Shown here: positions 34,412 to 47,326 of the stretch, one piece after another | Position numbering within the stretch: the first letter of the stretch is position 1 | Layout of the letters: every line of letters begins with the position of its first letter | Source of the DNA: Nymphalis io | Lineage: Eukaryota; Arthropoda; Insecta; Lepidoptera; Nymphalidae | DNA length: 64,000 bases | Direction: 5' to 3' | Assembly: GCF_905147045.1 (NCBI RefSeq) | Contig: NC_065916.1 | Coordinates: 896,561-960,560, forward strand | Position numbers and translations under genes: made by a program | The notes under the pieces: model-generated | The model's database searches: none | What the model saw: the letters and a program-made list of their open reading frames with translations, nothing else | What the model was told of the DNA's origin: nothing

Positions 34412-37400
34412 ATGAAGATCTTTTTGGCAATCGTCGTGCTTTTGGCCGTCTGTTCTTCAGCATTCGGTACACAATGTAAGTTTTTTTTTATTTACTTTTT
34501 TCTTTGTTCGTGTAGATACAATACAAAGGTTACGGTAATTCGATCGTGTTTTGTCAATGAATTGACGTTCTAATTGACGAAAAAGGAATTGAACCTTCAT
34601 TACAATGTCAATTATGTTAATATTCTTTTAATTACTAATTTTGAATTTAGAACTCTCGTCCTATTAACAAATATTCGTAATTAAAAAAATTTTTGTCAAT
34701 TATTTATGAATCTAGGTATTACGGCTTGAAATCATCTTGCTTTTAAAGATTACCCTCATTTGCTATAAAATGTTATCTACTCTATATTTATATAATTAAA
34801 ATAAATATAATAATTAAAGTCTTTGTTTGGTCATTTAGTATTAAATACTATGTTAACACAAATTAGTTTAAATTTAATCTGACAATTCGATGTTTGTTAT
34901 GTGCTCGTATTTTGCAAATATGACTTATCAAGGAAATATTTATGTAGCCAAACTATTATATTTATGATTTATATAAATAATATGATCTTAAAAATGTATC
35001 ATTAATCAGTGTTCGTTTCCAGGGCTTTGTAATTGAATGCATAGATAGGTCTTTAAAAAAAACTGCTAATAAAAAAAGTATTTACCTAACATATTTACGT
35101 ACGTATTTACTGAAAATAAATAAATAGTACAAAGTTAGAAGGTGCCAAGGTGGACTTGATCCCAAAAACGAATGAGTATATGGTAATAGATATATAGCAT
35201 CAGTGTAAAAATGATTGAATAAATTATTATTAAACTTACAAATATATACAGATGTAATATATAAAGTAATTGTCATGATCAAATTGAAAGATAATATAAA
35301 TTATATTTTTAAAACCTTCTAGAAGATGTAGAATATTGTTTTTTTTTTTTTAAATATTTATAGCCATTGGTATAAATAACAATGTGCTGTCATGATGTGA
35401 TTGCAAGATATGGTAAATTCTTTTTTCGAAATCTGTTAGAACATTTTTTCTAGAAGATGTTGGATATATATTTTTTTAATATTCAATGTTGATATTTGTT
35501 TAAGGAGAGCTGTCTAATTGTTGTTGCCAAATACTATAAATATGAATTTAGTATTTAAATTATAAATACATGTTGAGTATAGATGAGTAATACTAAACAA
35601 AACATTTCAACATTATTTTATCAGCTTTAAGAAATGAGTTTTAGAAAGTTCAATTAATCATCTATTTGATTCATATTAATAAGATTGTTACTATTTTGCA
35701 GATAATATTAAAAGAGCTTAAAGTAGCAATTAGTCATGTAGCGGTAAACCTAATAAATTTTGATACATGACCAAAATTATTTCATAATCAAATTTGATTA
35801 TAGTGTATATAGTAACAGCCTGTGAATGTCCCAGTGCTGTGCTAAGGCCTCCTCTCCCTTTTTGAGGAGAAGGTATGGAGCTTATTCCACTATGCTGCTC
35901 CAATGCGGGTTGGTGGAATACACATTTGGCAGAATTTCAGTGAAATTAGACACATGCAGGTTTCCTCACGATGTTTTCCTTAACCATAAAGCACAAGACG
36001 AATTACAATCACAAATTAAGCACATGAAAACTCAGTGGTGCTTGCCCGGACTTGAACCCACAATTATCGGTTAAGATTCACGCGTTTTTACCACTGGGCT
36101 GTCTTGGCTGTTGATTGTGTTCAATTAATTATTTATATTATTTAATGCCATACATTCCATATGCCTTGTATGTAAGTATTACATAACAACACAGCATTTC
36201 TTTGTATATAATTTAATGAAAAGAATTTCCTATACTGTATATACATATTTAAATTTCTGCACCAAAGTATCAAATAAAGAATGTAATCTAAGCAATTATT
36301 TTAATAAGTAGACATGAATTGGAACACCTATAATTAAGGTCATATACATATTGTAAACATTTATAATATAAACAAAATCATCTTTACCTTTAAAAAAATA
36401 CTTTTTACTATTTCATACATAGGTATTTAAATAACTGGACTCATTATTAATGAAATAAAAAAAAGGCAGTATGGTACAATACCATTGACTTTTCAAGAGG
36501 AAATAAAAAAACAAAAAAAAAATTTTTCTTTGTGGTCATATTAAATTGTTTTAAGTTAAAGTTTAATGTTAAGCAACACCCATAGACATTGTCATTGTGA
36601 AAAATGTTAACCACCGCATACATCGCCAATGCGCCACCAACCTTGGGAACTAAGATGTTATGTCCCTTATGCCTCACTCACCCTTCAAACAGGAACACAA
36701 CGATACCAAATACCAAGGTACCTATACCCAGACTAGCTTGCATAGAGCCCTACCACCAGTATTTTGCGAGACTTATTGAAAACTTATATATATATTTTTA
36801 AATAGAATAGGAAGGCGGACGAGCATATGGGCCACCTGATGATAAGTGGTCACCAACGCCCATATACATTGGCATTGTAAGAAATGTTAACCATCGCTTG
36901 TTAACCTTGAGAACTAAGATGTTATGTCCCTTGTGCCTCACTCACCCTTCAAACAGTGCTCCTGTTTAAAGTCCTACCAGGAGTATTTTGCGAGACTTAT
37001 TGAAAACCTATATGATTGCATGATGAATTAAACACAGTATCATTAGGAATAAAAGGAGTGATCTTTGTCCATTACTGGGATGGCACAATTTATTTAGCTG
37101 TTGTCAAAGAATTTCTTTTTTATGAGTTAACTAATAGGAGAAAACCAGAAGAGTTGAACAATTAATGAATACTATATAACATTTTAACTTATCCAGTAAC
37201 AGCCTGTTAATGTCCCTCTGCTGGGCTAAGGCCTCCTCTCCCTTTTGAGGAGAAGGTTTGGAGCTTATTCCACCCAGCTGCTCCAATGCAGGTTGTAATA
37301 ATATTATCCAATATGTATTAATTAATTGGTGTCATAGAGAATCAGGGCGAAGATTACAACATAAACTATCAAGTTGAGTATTTGATTGTATTTTATAACA

Positions 37401-40400
37401 TAAATTTAATTAATTGCCCATTTTATTGCCCCATTTAGATATAGAAAGCCTCAGCCATTACAGCCAACTGTACAAAAATAATATAATATAATCACAGATT
37501 AACAAAAATTATTCTGATATGACATTGTAGCTGTAAAAGTTGATAAGCGATGCATTGGCACTCGGCACCCAGCAAGACCTCATTGGGATTTTTATACATA
37601 ATATTGTTCGTGTCTTATCTCAAAGAACGCAGGCTATCTATCATTCGCGTTATATTAAATGACAACTTACTGACCAACAATAAATCAATCATAATCATTT
37701 ATAAAATAATAACTAACTTTGGTCTTACTATATTTAATATGACTATTTTTGTTTCAAAAACATTCTAAATTCAAATATCTTTACTTTTGGTGACAAAGGA
37801 GTAATAACTATATAATCTATTAAAAAAAAGCAAATCAAGTTTCTTACTATAATTTCGAATTTGGAACACAATAAGGTGATTTATAATCTGTATGACCTGA
37901 TACGAATTGCCTAAATCATACATAAACTTAAAAAAAATTTACTTTATTAAAAATATTGATAAATATGCTGTCCACTTTTAAAAGAAAATGTTTATTTTAC
38001 TCAATTGCAGAATTACAACTTCATTTGTTTAGTGAAAATCTAAAAGTGGGCGTTTCCCTTGTTCATCTGTTAGGCCTTGTTTAGTTATTATTTATAGATG
38101 TGTTCATAATGGAAACAATTTGAGGTACTTCATGAAGCGGTTAAAGTAAAATTTTATTATTTTTGGCTGAGTGGGGCTAGGCCGGTGCCTTGTTCTGAGC
38201 AAGTACAGTATAAGTACATATGCCTCTTCTAATTTTATACAGAAATATATATAAAATATATGCTTATAATAGAAGTATGCACGGCTAAGTTGAGTTGCAA
38301 ATTGTGAGTAAATTATCCTATACCTAAAGACAGATGCCGAGATGACCCAGTGCTAAGAGCGCGTGAATCTTAACCGATGATCGTGGGTTCAAACCCGGGC
38401 AAGCGCCACTGAATTTTCATGTGTTTAATTTGTGATTATAATTCATCTCGTGCTTTACGGTGAAGGAAAACGTAGTGAGGAAACCTGCATGCGTCTAATT
38501 TCAATCAAATTCTGCCACATGTGTATTCCACCAATCCGCATTGGAGCAGCGTGGTGGAATAAGCTCCAAAAACCTCTTCAAAAAGGGAGAGGAGGCCTTA
38601 GCCTAGCAGTGGGACATCCACAGGCTATTACCCAAGCCAAATGTGAAACTTAAAGATATAATGGAGAATTTAAAGATCGAATTATCTTGTATCGTTTGTG
38701 TACAAATGTAATGCGTATTGTTATTATATGTAAATATTTCTCAATTGGATCAAACTATAAAGTCTGCGTTGCAAAGCTATCGATCGTTTGGCCTCGGGTA
38801 TTGAAACAACAGGAATGAATCACTCACATCGATATATTACTACTGTTGTCCGTTTTTTATAACATTTCTTAAAATCAATAAAATTATAAACTGTATATAT
38901 GTTTTTACGAAACCCAAAATTAATGTATTGCTCGCAATAATTAGCACTTATTTTCATAGATTTTAACACAAATTCTGACAAAATACAAAACATTTGACAG
39001 CTGACAATGTTCTCTAATTTAAAATATGTTTAACAATTGACAAAAAAAAAAAATTAAGACCTCACTTGTGAAATATTAGGCGTTACAAAGAATTCTCGTT
39101 ACCATTGGTGTATATTAACTTGTTGGTAGGGCTTTATGAAAGTCTTGATCTTCCACCCACTCAATGTACACTGGCCTCCAAAAAAATCGACCCACCTACA
39201 AATTTTTTTTTAAAAAAATTATCGTATGGTTTTAAACTACCACATATTTATATTTTTAAGATTGATAATGAAAAAATGCAATTGTAGGATTGTACAAAAA
39301 CAGAAATAGTGCGCAAAAAATAGGTTTTTAGGTAAATATGTGACAAAACACGAAAACACAAAATTTTACGCAATTTTATTTTTTTGTGTACAAAACGATT
39401 ATGCCGTTTGTTTTTAAATTTGGGAGCCTAAATCTTACTTTAATAGGGAGTGTTTTCTCCTCTTGACCTAATCACTGCCTGCATACGCCTATTAAGTGAC
39501 CTGATTAGCTTTTTAATGTCTTCCTGTGGGGTCCGTTGCCATTCTTCAGTTAGGGCAGCTTCCAGTTGATTCAGGGTTTCTGGAATTGGATTTCGTGCTC
39601 GAACCGTACGTTTTAGCTGGTCCCAGAGGTGCTCTATCGGGTTTAAGTCCGGACTATTGGCTGGCCACTGCATAACTGGAATTTCGACTTCCCTGAGATA
39701 GTCTTTAACAATTCTAGCGACGTGAGGTCGTGCGTTGTCGTGCATAAGTTGGAAATTATCCCCAATATATCCAGCGTAAGGCATCACATCAGGCTCCAGA
39801 ATGTCCGTTATGTAAGTTTCAGCATTAACAGCACGATTACGGAAAAAAACCAGCTCTGTGCGTCCCGTCAAAGAAATACCTCCCCAAAACATTGTAGAGC
39901 CTCCACCAAATCGGACTGTTTCTCGAATGCAACACTGAGAGTAGCGTTCTCCTGGCCTTTGCATGACGTTACGTCGTCCATCAGAGCCTACTAGAGACAT
40001 TCGGCTTTCATCACTGAACAATACTGTCTCCCATTGGTCCAGTGTCCAATCGACGTGCTGCCTAGCAAATTGTAGTCTTGCTTGTCGATGGGATGCTGTG
40101 AGTTTTGGTCCTGTTGCTGGCTTGTGAGGGGTTAAGTTTTGCTCTCGAAGTCTTATTCTTACAGTATTTTCACTCACAGACACTCCACGACTTTCTCGGA
40201 GTCTACCTTGAACGTCAACAGCCGAAAGATGTCGGTTTCTTAAAGACGTCAAACCAATAAAACGGTCATCGGTCGGGTTCGTGACACGCCCCCTGCCAGA
40301 TCCTGGTCTCCGGCCATACTCCCCACTCTCCAAGTAGCGTTTGTACACTCTTCGCACCGCTGAACGACTTAATTTTAGTATTCTAGCCACATTTCGCTGA

Positions 40401-43400
40401 CATAACCCCTCATGAATAAGAGCTACGACTTGAGCAGCTTCTGCTTCAGTAGTATCCATTTTTTATGTTTAAACTTATTAAAATTATTGTTTCAACAAAG
40501 TTTCATACACTTAATCAATAATAAACATCGAACCGAGATGACTCCGCGTTAAGAACTGGAAATAAACTAACCATGCACTTTGTGCACAAAGTAACGTTTT
40601 CTTATCAATACTTTAAAAATATTCCAAATATCCTCAATAACACTTACAACTCCTCCAAATCAATATCAAGTGGGTAATAAAATGTTAAATGTATGTCCCA
40701 TAAGTAAAACAATCCACCTAGGTCGTCGCATAGTTAAGATAACAACTTTGTAAGTAAAAAAATACGGGTGGGTCGATTTTTTTGGCGGCCAGTGTATATT
40801 CTACCGCCAAACAACAATCCTTATTGTATTCCGGTTTGAAGGGGGAACGAGCCAGTGTAAGCACAAGGGACATAACATCTTAGTTCCCAAGGTTGGTGGC
40901 GCATTAGCAATGTAAGGAATATTTAATATTTCTTACAGCGCCAATGTCTATGCTCTATCTAGTATATTTTTCTTTAAATTAAATATCTCGTCCGATATTT
41001 AATTTATTGAAAAATATACTACTTTGTGTAATAATCTAAACGAAGAAACAATATTAGTTAAAACTCTCCAAACTATAGATCAAAAAAATATTTTAAGTCG
41101 CGGTTACAAGTATTTCAATGTATACTTTTTTTTGTTTCTGGCTGTCTTATTCCGTTTAAGACCGGTTTTTAATTTTTTTTTTTGGTTTTTCTCTCCTCTT
41201 GAAAAAGGCTAGCATCATACAGCCACATTTTACAAACGCTTGAAAGCTATTCTATTGCAATAGCGTTAGTTGGAACGTTATATATTTTTTAAATATAATA
41301 TATAGGTAACAAATAATCATTTATCAATCTCTCAATGTTTGTTGGAAAATTTATCTCATTTCTAGAAGCACGTATTATTTTATCAGTCACACTTAACATT
41401 AGATATAATACTGTCGGTTTAAATGTTAATGCAGGGGTATAGATTAGATAAATATGAAGATCTTCGTTTTATGTAGCAATTCCTAATGTCACATTTATTT
41501 TGTTTTTGTTTGGCATTCTTTATACATATTTAAAAATAAATGATAATTGTTTATGTTATTTTTCGTAATATCTGTAGCTTCACTATTTAATCTATCATAC
41601 TACATACGTAAAATCTCTATTTTGTAAACTCAAATATTTTGATAGTAATATTATATGCACATACACATTGTATTGTTGTAATAACCTCGATACACATTCG
41701 CTGAAAATTAAAACAATAAATTGAAAGAAGTTCACAACACGGCCGAAATGCCAAAGTTCAAGGTACAAAGACAAAATGGCGTCGTGTGACGTCGTTTTTA
41801 ATGTTTCGTGCCAAAAAGTGATAGCTTTGTTTCCTTTCTACGATGTTACATTAAACATGGTTATGAAATTATTAATTTTTCATTTTACAATGAAATATAA
41901 CACCAATATCAATTAAAAATAAACAAACTTCGCAATTATGAGCATAATTGCGAATCTATCGCCTGGTATACTTTTGAAATTGTAAATTAATAAATATGAG
42001 AATTATATTACATACAATTGTACGACATGGTTACAAGTACCTACGATATAAATGTTTTTATAGCTTACATAGCTTTTATACTAAAACCCGCGGCTTCGTC
42101 AGACTTCAGTTTGTGACGAGTATTTTACCAAATCTGCTTTATTACCGTCCATAATGCACATTATAGATATAAAATATTTATTTATTCCTTTATTGATATA
42201 AGAAGAACCATGAATATGTTCACAAAAAATAAAAACAAATAATTACGATAACAGTAGACTAGTAGCGACACCATTATAGGCATGAAGCATCGTTAGTATA
42301 GAATAAAAAGATTATTTTGGTAACACGCAAATTTTAACTTAAAAAGATGCATTTAATTTGTAATCACAGGCAGACATTTTTATTTTTTTTATTTTTATTT
42401 AAAAAAAAAGTATATTATTATTTTTATTTTTTTCAAACGTTTTGTACATTTTATTAAATAACTTATCAAAAACAAAAAAAAAATACTTAATCGTATCTCA
42501 ACATATTCAAACGTATATTTTTTGTAACGCTAGATTAAATGATCTTAATGTTCATTGGTCGAGGCAGCTGGTGACATACTAAGCGACCAATGAGCAGTCA
42601 GTATTTAGTCAATTAAGTCTCGCTTTGTTTATCTGTTCAGAAATAAATCTAATTATGAATAATGATTGAAGGTAACGTAAACCCGGTAAATATTCCGAAG
42701 CAATGGATCACCATGTCTCATGGATGTCGCAGCAGCGTCCGTCAGCAGATCCAGATGGAAGTATCGGCCTCCGTACAGTACTTGGCTATGGGTGCTCACT
42801 TCTCTAAAGATTCTGTAAGTACTATTAGTTTAGGATTTCAGAAGTAAAAAAATAAATTTCAGAGGATTTCAGAAGGAAAACATCGTGAGGAAACCTGCAT
42901 GTGTCTAATTTCTCTGAAATTCTGCCACATGTGTATTCTACCAACCCGCATTGGAGCAGCGTGGTAGAATAAGCTCCAAAACCTTCTCCTCAAAAGGGAG
43001 AGGAGGCCTTAGCCCAGCAGTGGGACATTAACAGGCTGTTACTGTGTACTGTTACTGTGAATTCTACCAACCCGCATTGGAGCAGCGTGGTGGAATAAGC
43101 TCCAAACCTTCTCCTCAAAAAGAGGAGAGGAGGCCTTTAGCCCAGCAGTGGGACATTCACAGGCTGTTACGGAATGTAATAAATTATATAAATGAAAAAA
43201 GTAGATAGTTAATTATGTTTAGGCTAGCAATGATCATATGTGGTTCACCAGAGTTAATATCGCACCCGTCCATAGGTGAACCGCCCCGGTTTCGCCAAGC
43301 TGTTCTTCGACGCCAGCTCCGAGGAACGGGGTCATGCCATGAAACTGATTGAGTATCTCCTGATGAGGGGTGAGCTTACAACCAACGTGACCTCATTGAT

Positions 43401-44286
43401 TACTATCAGGGTGAGTTTATTTGGTTGGCTATAGATATTTTTTTTTGGAAAAAATGTTATTCCCTATTAAAATCGTGATTATATTTTAAAATTTTTGGCC
43501 TTTATCCTGGATACCTTGGTATCACTTTTGACGTATCAAAAAAAAAAAAATAGCGTTTTTAATCGGTTATTATAAGGAACAATTATTATAATATAATTAA
43601 TATTTCCAGCCCCCAGAACGTAAACATTGGGCATCTGGTGTAGAAGCTTTGGAAGATGCTCTAAAACTGGAAACCGAAGTCACGAAGGCGATTAAGAATG
43701 TTATCATCAAGTGTGAAAGCGACCGAGACGGCCAGGGTCACGAGAATAATGACTATCATGTGAGTATGTCATGTAGAAAAGGCCTAATTTATCAGTAAAA
43801 ATGCTAGACTGGCCAGTAATGAAATAATCGTACGCTGAATAAAAAAAAATAGTAGTGTTCTTAACTTAGTAATACATAATAATTATTCAATGGGTACAAG
43901 CTGAACTAGGCCGAGACTGTGTCTCAGATGCTAGTCTTTAACGATAATATTATGATAACATCTTACTTCCTAAGATTAATATTTCTTTCAGTGCCAATGT
44001 CTAATAGACAATGGTGACTTACCAGTTGGCCTATTTGCCCACCTATTTTAAATAAAAAAAATAGAATATATCTCATTAAATCAATTGAATGAATAAATGT
44101 TTGTATGAATGTTGTGTTACTTTTTCGCAGCTTGTTGATTACTTGACTGGTGAGTTCCTGGAAGAACAATACAAGGGTCAACGTGACCTCGCCGGCAAGG
44201 CCTCCACTCTCAAGAAGATGATGGAGCGTCACTCATCGCTCGGCGAGTTCATCTTCGACAAGAAACTCCTTGGAATGGACATCTAA
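34412..44286 (+). CDS. Fer1HCH: Secreted ferritin heavy-chain homologue, 215 aa, 5 exons
   Basis: Ferroxidase subunit of secreted ferritin, oxidising Fe(II) for storage in the mixed shell. Exons 34412-34475, 42672-42814, 43276-43410, 43610-43759 and 44131-44286 join in phase. Residues 1-19 are a signal peptide (MKIFLAIVVLLAVCSSAFG). Ferroxidase ligands are visible: E51 and Y58 (QMEVSASVQYL), E85/E86 and H89 (SSEERGHA), a glutamate in KLETEVTK, and the glutamine in EEQYKGQ. The protein ends FIFDKKLLGMDI. Intron 1 is 8.2 kb and holds a Tc1 element and several SINEs. The acceptor at 42671 has a poor pyrimidine tract but is the one that restores the conserved TQCNVNP junction. Poly(A) signal candidates are ATTAAA at 44366 and AATAAA at 44424. 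Confidence 0.96.
35813..36110 (-). repeat. SINE-A copy
   Basis: Near full-length reverse copy in Fer1HCH intron 1. Confidence 0.85.
36577..36780 (-). repeat. Repeat D copy, partial
   Basis: Reverse copy, first of two in a row in Fer1HCH intron 1. Confidence 0.75.
36800..36990 (-). repeat. Repeat D copy, internally deleted
   Basis: Second reverse copy, separated from the first by about 20 AT-rich bases. Both end in similar CCTACCA..AGTATTTTGCGAGACT sequence, which suggests a tandem duplication. Confidence 0.7.
37195..37295 (-). repeat. SINE-A tail fragment
   Basis: Reverse tail and start of the body only. Confidence 0.75.
38336..38632 (+). repeat. SINE-A copy
   Basis: Near full-length plus-strand copy in Fer1HCH intron 1. 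Confidence 0.85.
39169..39196. repeat. Tc1 left terminal inverted repeat
   Basis: Begins CACTGGCC next to TA. 27 of 28 bases match the right end in reverse complement. Confidence 0.93.
39440..40459 (-). CDS. Tc1 transposase, 339 aa
   Basis: DNA-cutting and joining enzyme of the surrounding transposon. The N-terminal part has paired-type helix-turn-helix motifs (RNVARILKLSRSAVRRVYKRY and a second near residues 75-110) for binding the inverted repeats. A GRGR motif lies between them, as in Tc1 enzymes. The catalytic triad is DD34E: D in FSDESR, D in MHDNARPH, and E in LNPIEHLW exactly 35 positions after the second D. Length fits the family (about 340). There is no internal stop or frameshift, so the copy may be functional or recently so. 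Transcription would be antisense to the host ferritin gene. Confidence 0.95.
   Translation of the reverse strand: MDTTEAEAAQVVALIHEGLCQRNVARILKLSRSAVRRVYKRYLESGEYGRRPGSGRGRVTNPTDDRFIGLTSLRNRHLSAVDVQGRLRESRGVSVSENTVRIRLREQNLTPHKPATGPKLTASHRQARLQFARQHVDWTLDQWETVLFSDESRMSLVGSDGRRNVMQRPGERYSQCCIRETVRFGGGSTMFWGGISLTGRTELVFFRNRAVNAETYITDILEPDVMPYAGYIGDNFQLMHDNARPHVARIVKDYLREVEIPVMQWPANSPDLNPIEHLWDQLKRTVRARNPIPETLNQLEAALTEEWQRTPQEDIKKLIRSLNRRMQAVIRSRGENTPY
40767..40794. repeat. Tc1 right terminal inverted repeat
   Basis: Ends GGCCAGTG next to TA. It pairs with the left repeat with one mismatch. Confidence 0.93.
42870..43172 (+). repeat. SINE-A copy with duplicated tail
   Basis: Body and tail to about 43050, then a second partial unit restarting at TTCTACCAACCCGCATTGG and ending at 43172. 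It lies in the Fer1HCH intron between exons 2 and 3, and no head is seen. Confidence 0.8.
43945..44052 (+). repeat. Repeat D fragment
   Basis: Short diverged 3' piece in the last Fer1HCH intron (TTTCAGTGCCAATGTCTA block). Confidence 0.5.
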
Positions 44287-45680
44287 GTCAAGAATCCAAG
44301 TCAATTATTTAAGTCTGTTTTTTTAAATTGTTCAATTTTTGTTAAGCTGTATTAACAATGTGTATATTAAAACTTTTTGGTAGCGACATGTTAATTTAAT
44401 CGCAATGTCAAATCATAATTACAAATAAAAAAAAAAAAATATTCGATTATCGTACAAAATCTTATTATTCATATATAACCATTTGGTATAAGTAGTTCTT
44501 TCTCTTTCTCACTTCACTGGGAACTTTCTTAAACAACAAAATATGTTGCAAGAGTAAGTAACCGACTACTATGAATATAATTACGTAAATTATTATTTGA
44601 CGTTTAATAAAAAAACAGCCATTAGCTGATTTCAGTACAAATGTATAATTTATATTTTGCCGTTGTAACTTAAAAAAAAGCATTAGCTTAAATAGATGTT
44701 ATGTAAGAACTATGGTAGAACAGTTAAAAGTATTTAACGCATTATTCTAATACGAGTGGAAAAAAATAAAGAAAATGTTTTTGTTTGTCAGCTGTCAACG
44801 TCTCAATTGGCGCGGAAATGTTTTTTTTTAATGTTTTAATGCTCAAGGTATGATGGTGTTGTTCTGAATATCTTTTCGTAAATATAAAGTTTAATCGTCT
44901 TATAATATTGTTTTATTGTACTATTTTATACGAACCAGAAATAAAATGAATACAAAAAAATTACAAAAGAAAGCTAAGTATAAAAGGCAGCTTATCCGTT
45001 GCAGACATTTCTTCCAGTATACACACAAAATTTATACTTAGGATTGTTTTTGTAATAAAACTAAAATTGATTAATAAGTTAATTTTAATTATGTCGTTAT
45101 ATCGAAGAGATCACTTGATAAACGTTAGTTTTAAATTAAAAAAAAAAGTATCACTTAGATACAAAAGTTTTTGGTAGTTATTTAGCTAAAAAAATATAAA
45201 ATAAAAAGAATCAAACAAAAAAACGATCGCTATCATATTATTTATTCGTAAAATTTTAACTTCGTTTTGCACATTTACATGATAGGATTATATATATCAT
45301 ATTTTCATATCAAAATGGGCATTATAATTACTATTGTAGACAAAATTGAAATAAAAAAAATGTATTTGTAAAATCAATTATTCTTTTATTGCACATATTT
45401 TACAATTTATAACATCCATTCTTATTTCTAATAACAAAACAATATTATGTAGTTTAACATTGTCGTTAAATGGACTTTTATATAAATGTCGTTGATGTAT
45501 AGTAACTGTGTGAAAATGCTAAAGTTTCTTTAAATTAAATATCACAAATTGTGCGTATTAAAATAATTATTACAAATATTTAAAAAAAAAAACATTCTGT
45601 CCTAAAAAAAAGTTTTGTGATCACAAACAAAACGTAGTTATATACTCTGTGTGTGATAAAATAATTTATATAATAGATTT

Positions 45681-45838
45681 CTAAATATCTCAGCGCTCGA
45701 TACACAGTAGGGGCAAACGGGGGGTTCGAGCAACAGATGACGTCAGCGTAAGTCATTATTGTAAGTGCGTTAATGTTTGTGTGGGATCGATAGGGGTAGG
45801 GGCTAACTGAAACTGTAAGCTCACAGGTTTAGTCACGT
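45681..45838. repeat. MITE-like family G, second copy
   Basis: In reverse complement it shares AACATTAACGCACTTACAATA and ACGCTGACGTCATCTG with the copy at 19192. Its ends are degraded. Confidence 0.55.
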
Positions 45839-46295
45839 GAATAACTTGGCAGTTACATATTTTTTTTTTTAAATTTGTAGTGTCGAGGCAAGGAGAAGTA
45901 CTTTCGTGTATAAAAATCGTCCCTCGAAATATATGAAATTTACATAGCGTTGCTGGAGTCAGAGGGACATTTGAACTCAAAAATTTTCTTTAATATTCGA
46001 ATAACAACTATTGTTGTTAACAATTTTATTTTTCTCAAGTAGCACACTTTTATCGGCAAATGTAATTTCAGGTAATTTATTTCTTAGCTACAGAAGCGCC
46101 ATTTTGGCAATTTATGGAACCCCAATTTCATACATTTCGGTTAAAGACCCATATGATATGCTTCTCCGTAAACTGTACATTCCATAGATACAAATAATTT
46201 AAATTATAAGCAGGACTCACACAAGTTGAACGGGCAACTAATGTTGAAGATAGTAAAAAATTTTTTTTATTAATTTCGTCGTATTGAACGTTTCT

Positions 46296-46390
46296 AGTGG
46301 TTAGGATTTGTAAACGTCTAGGTTGATATAACCCACTCATAATTAATTCTACCACCAAACAGCAACACTTGGTATTGTTTTGTTCTGGGT
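46296..46390 (+). repeat. Repeat D, old fragment
   Basis: Blocks CCCACTCAT and CCACCAAACAGCAACACTTGG identify a diverged D piece. Confidence 0.5.
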
Positions 46391-46913
46391 TGATAAATAA
46401 ATACACTAGAGAAAAATATTGTATGTCCAGACCCGGTTATATCTAGGCACCAGAGTGTTCGGTCTCGGGACCTGCGGCCTTATAAGCTAGTCAGTAGACC
46501 AACAAGACAATCGTGTATTATAAACTCATCATATGCCTAGTATATGGGTTTGCACGTCACATCTGGTGGTACCTACACGCAGGGTCTTACCAGTTCAACC
46601 ATACACTGTAACACAGATGTAAACTGTGCTTAGAAAATTTAACTAACAACTTTTACAAATAAAACTATTTAATTAGACATTGTCTAGATATATGAAAAAA
46701 AATATCTATATAATCTATATACATAAAAAAAACTAAACTATAACTAATAAAGAAGACATTTTTAATAAATTATATAAAGCTGTCATTTTTTTTCCTAATC
46801 ATTGATACCATTTTTGCGTGAACAACGTTTCACGAGGTCGTTGCTTTGGAAACGTCGCACAAAAGCTCGACCTTGAAATTTCCCTCTAAACAATCAAGTT
46901 TAAAGTAAAAAAA

Positions 46914-47205
46914 GCCGAGATGGCCTAGTGTTTAGAACGCGTAAATCTTAACCGATGATCGTTGGTTCAAACCCGGGCAAGCACCACTGAATTTTCATGT
47001 GCTTAATTTGCGATTATAATTCATCTCGTGCTTTATGGTGAAGAAAAACATCGTGAGGAAACCTGCATGCGTCTAATTTCAATCAAATTCTGCCACATGT
47101 GTATTCTACAAACCCGCATTGGAACAGCGTGGTGGAATAAGCTCCAAACCTTCTCCTCAAAAAAGGAGACGAGGCCTTAGCTCAGCAGTGATACATTAAC
47201 AGGCA
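46914..47205 (+). repeat. SINE-A copy
   Basis: Near full-length plus copy just downstream of the zinc-finger gene's 3' end. Confidence 0.85.
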
Positions 47206-47326
47206 AAGAAGTTTAACTTCAAAAAAAATCTTATATCCATAATCATATACCATAAAGAGTTAAAAGAAAAAAATTACTTTTAACAATTAATAAGAATAAC
47301 AAATATTTCTACGATATACCTTCCGT

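Larger units (their letters stand above)
39169..40794 (-). mobile_element. Tc1-family DNA transposon, 1626 bp, apparently intact
   Basis: Terminal inverted repeats of 28 bp (39169-39196 and 40767-40794) differ at one position. A TA target duplication flanks them (39167-39168 and 40795-40796), the target used by Tc1/mariner elements. A single full-length transposase frame lies inside on the minus strand. It is inserted in an older repeat D copy within Fer1HCH intron 1. Confidence 0.95.
39117..40960 (+). repeat. Repeat D copy split by the Tc1 element
   Basis: The D sequence reads from GTTGGTAGGGCTTTATG to CCCACTCAATG, is broken by the transposon, and resumes at TATTCTACCGCCAAACAAC through the middle of the family consensus. 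Confidence 0.8.
44287..47326. other. Intergenic region, ferritin to zinc-finger gene
   Basis: No gene seen. It contains a family G copy, repeat K pieces (about 45880-45990 and 46080-46165, shared with 50060-50190, 50690-50800 and 60505-60650), a diverged repeat D piece, a degraded SINE-C head (46440-46512) and a SINE-A. The remainder is AT-rich. Confidence 0.5.
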
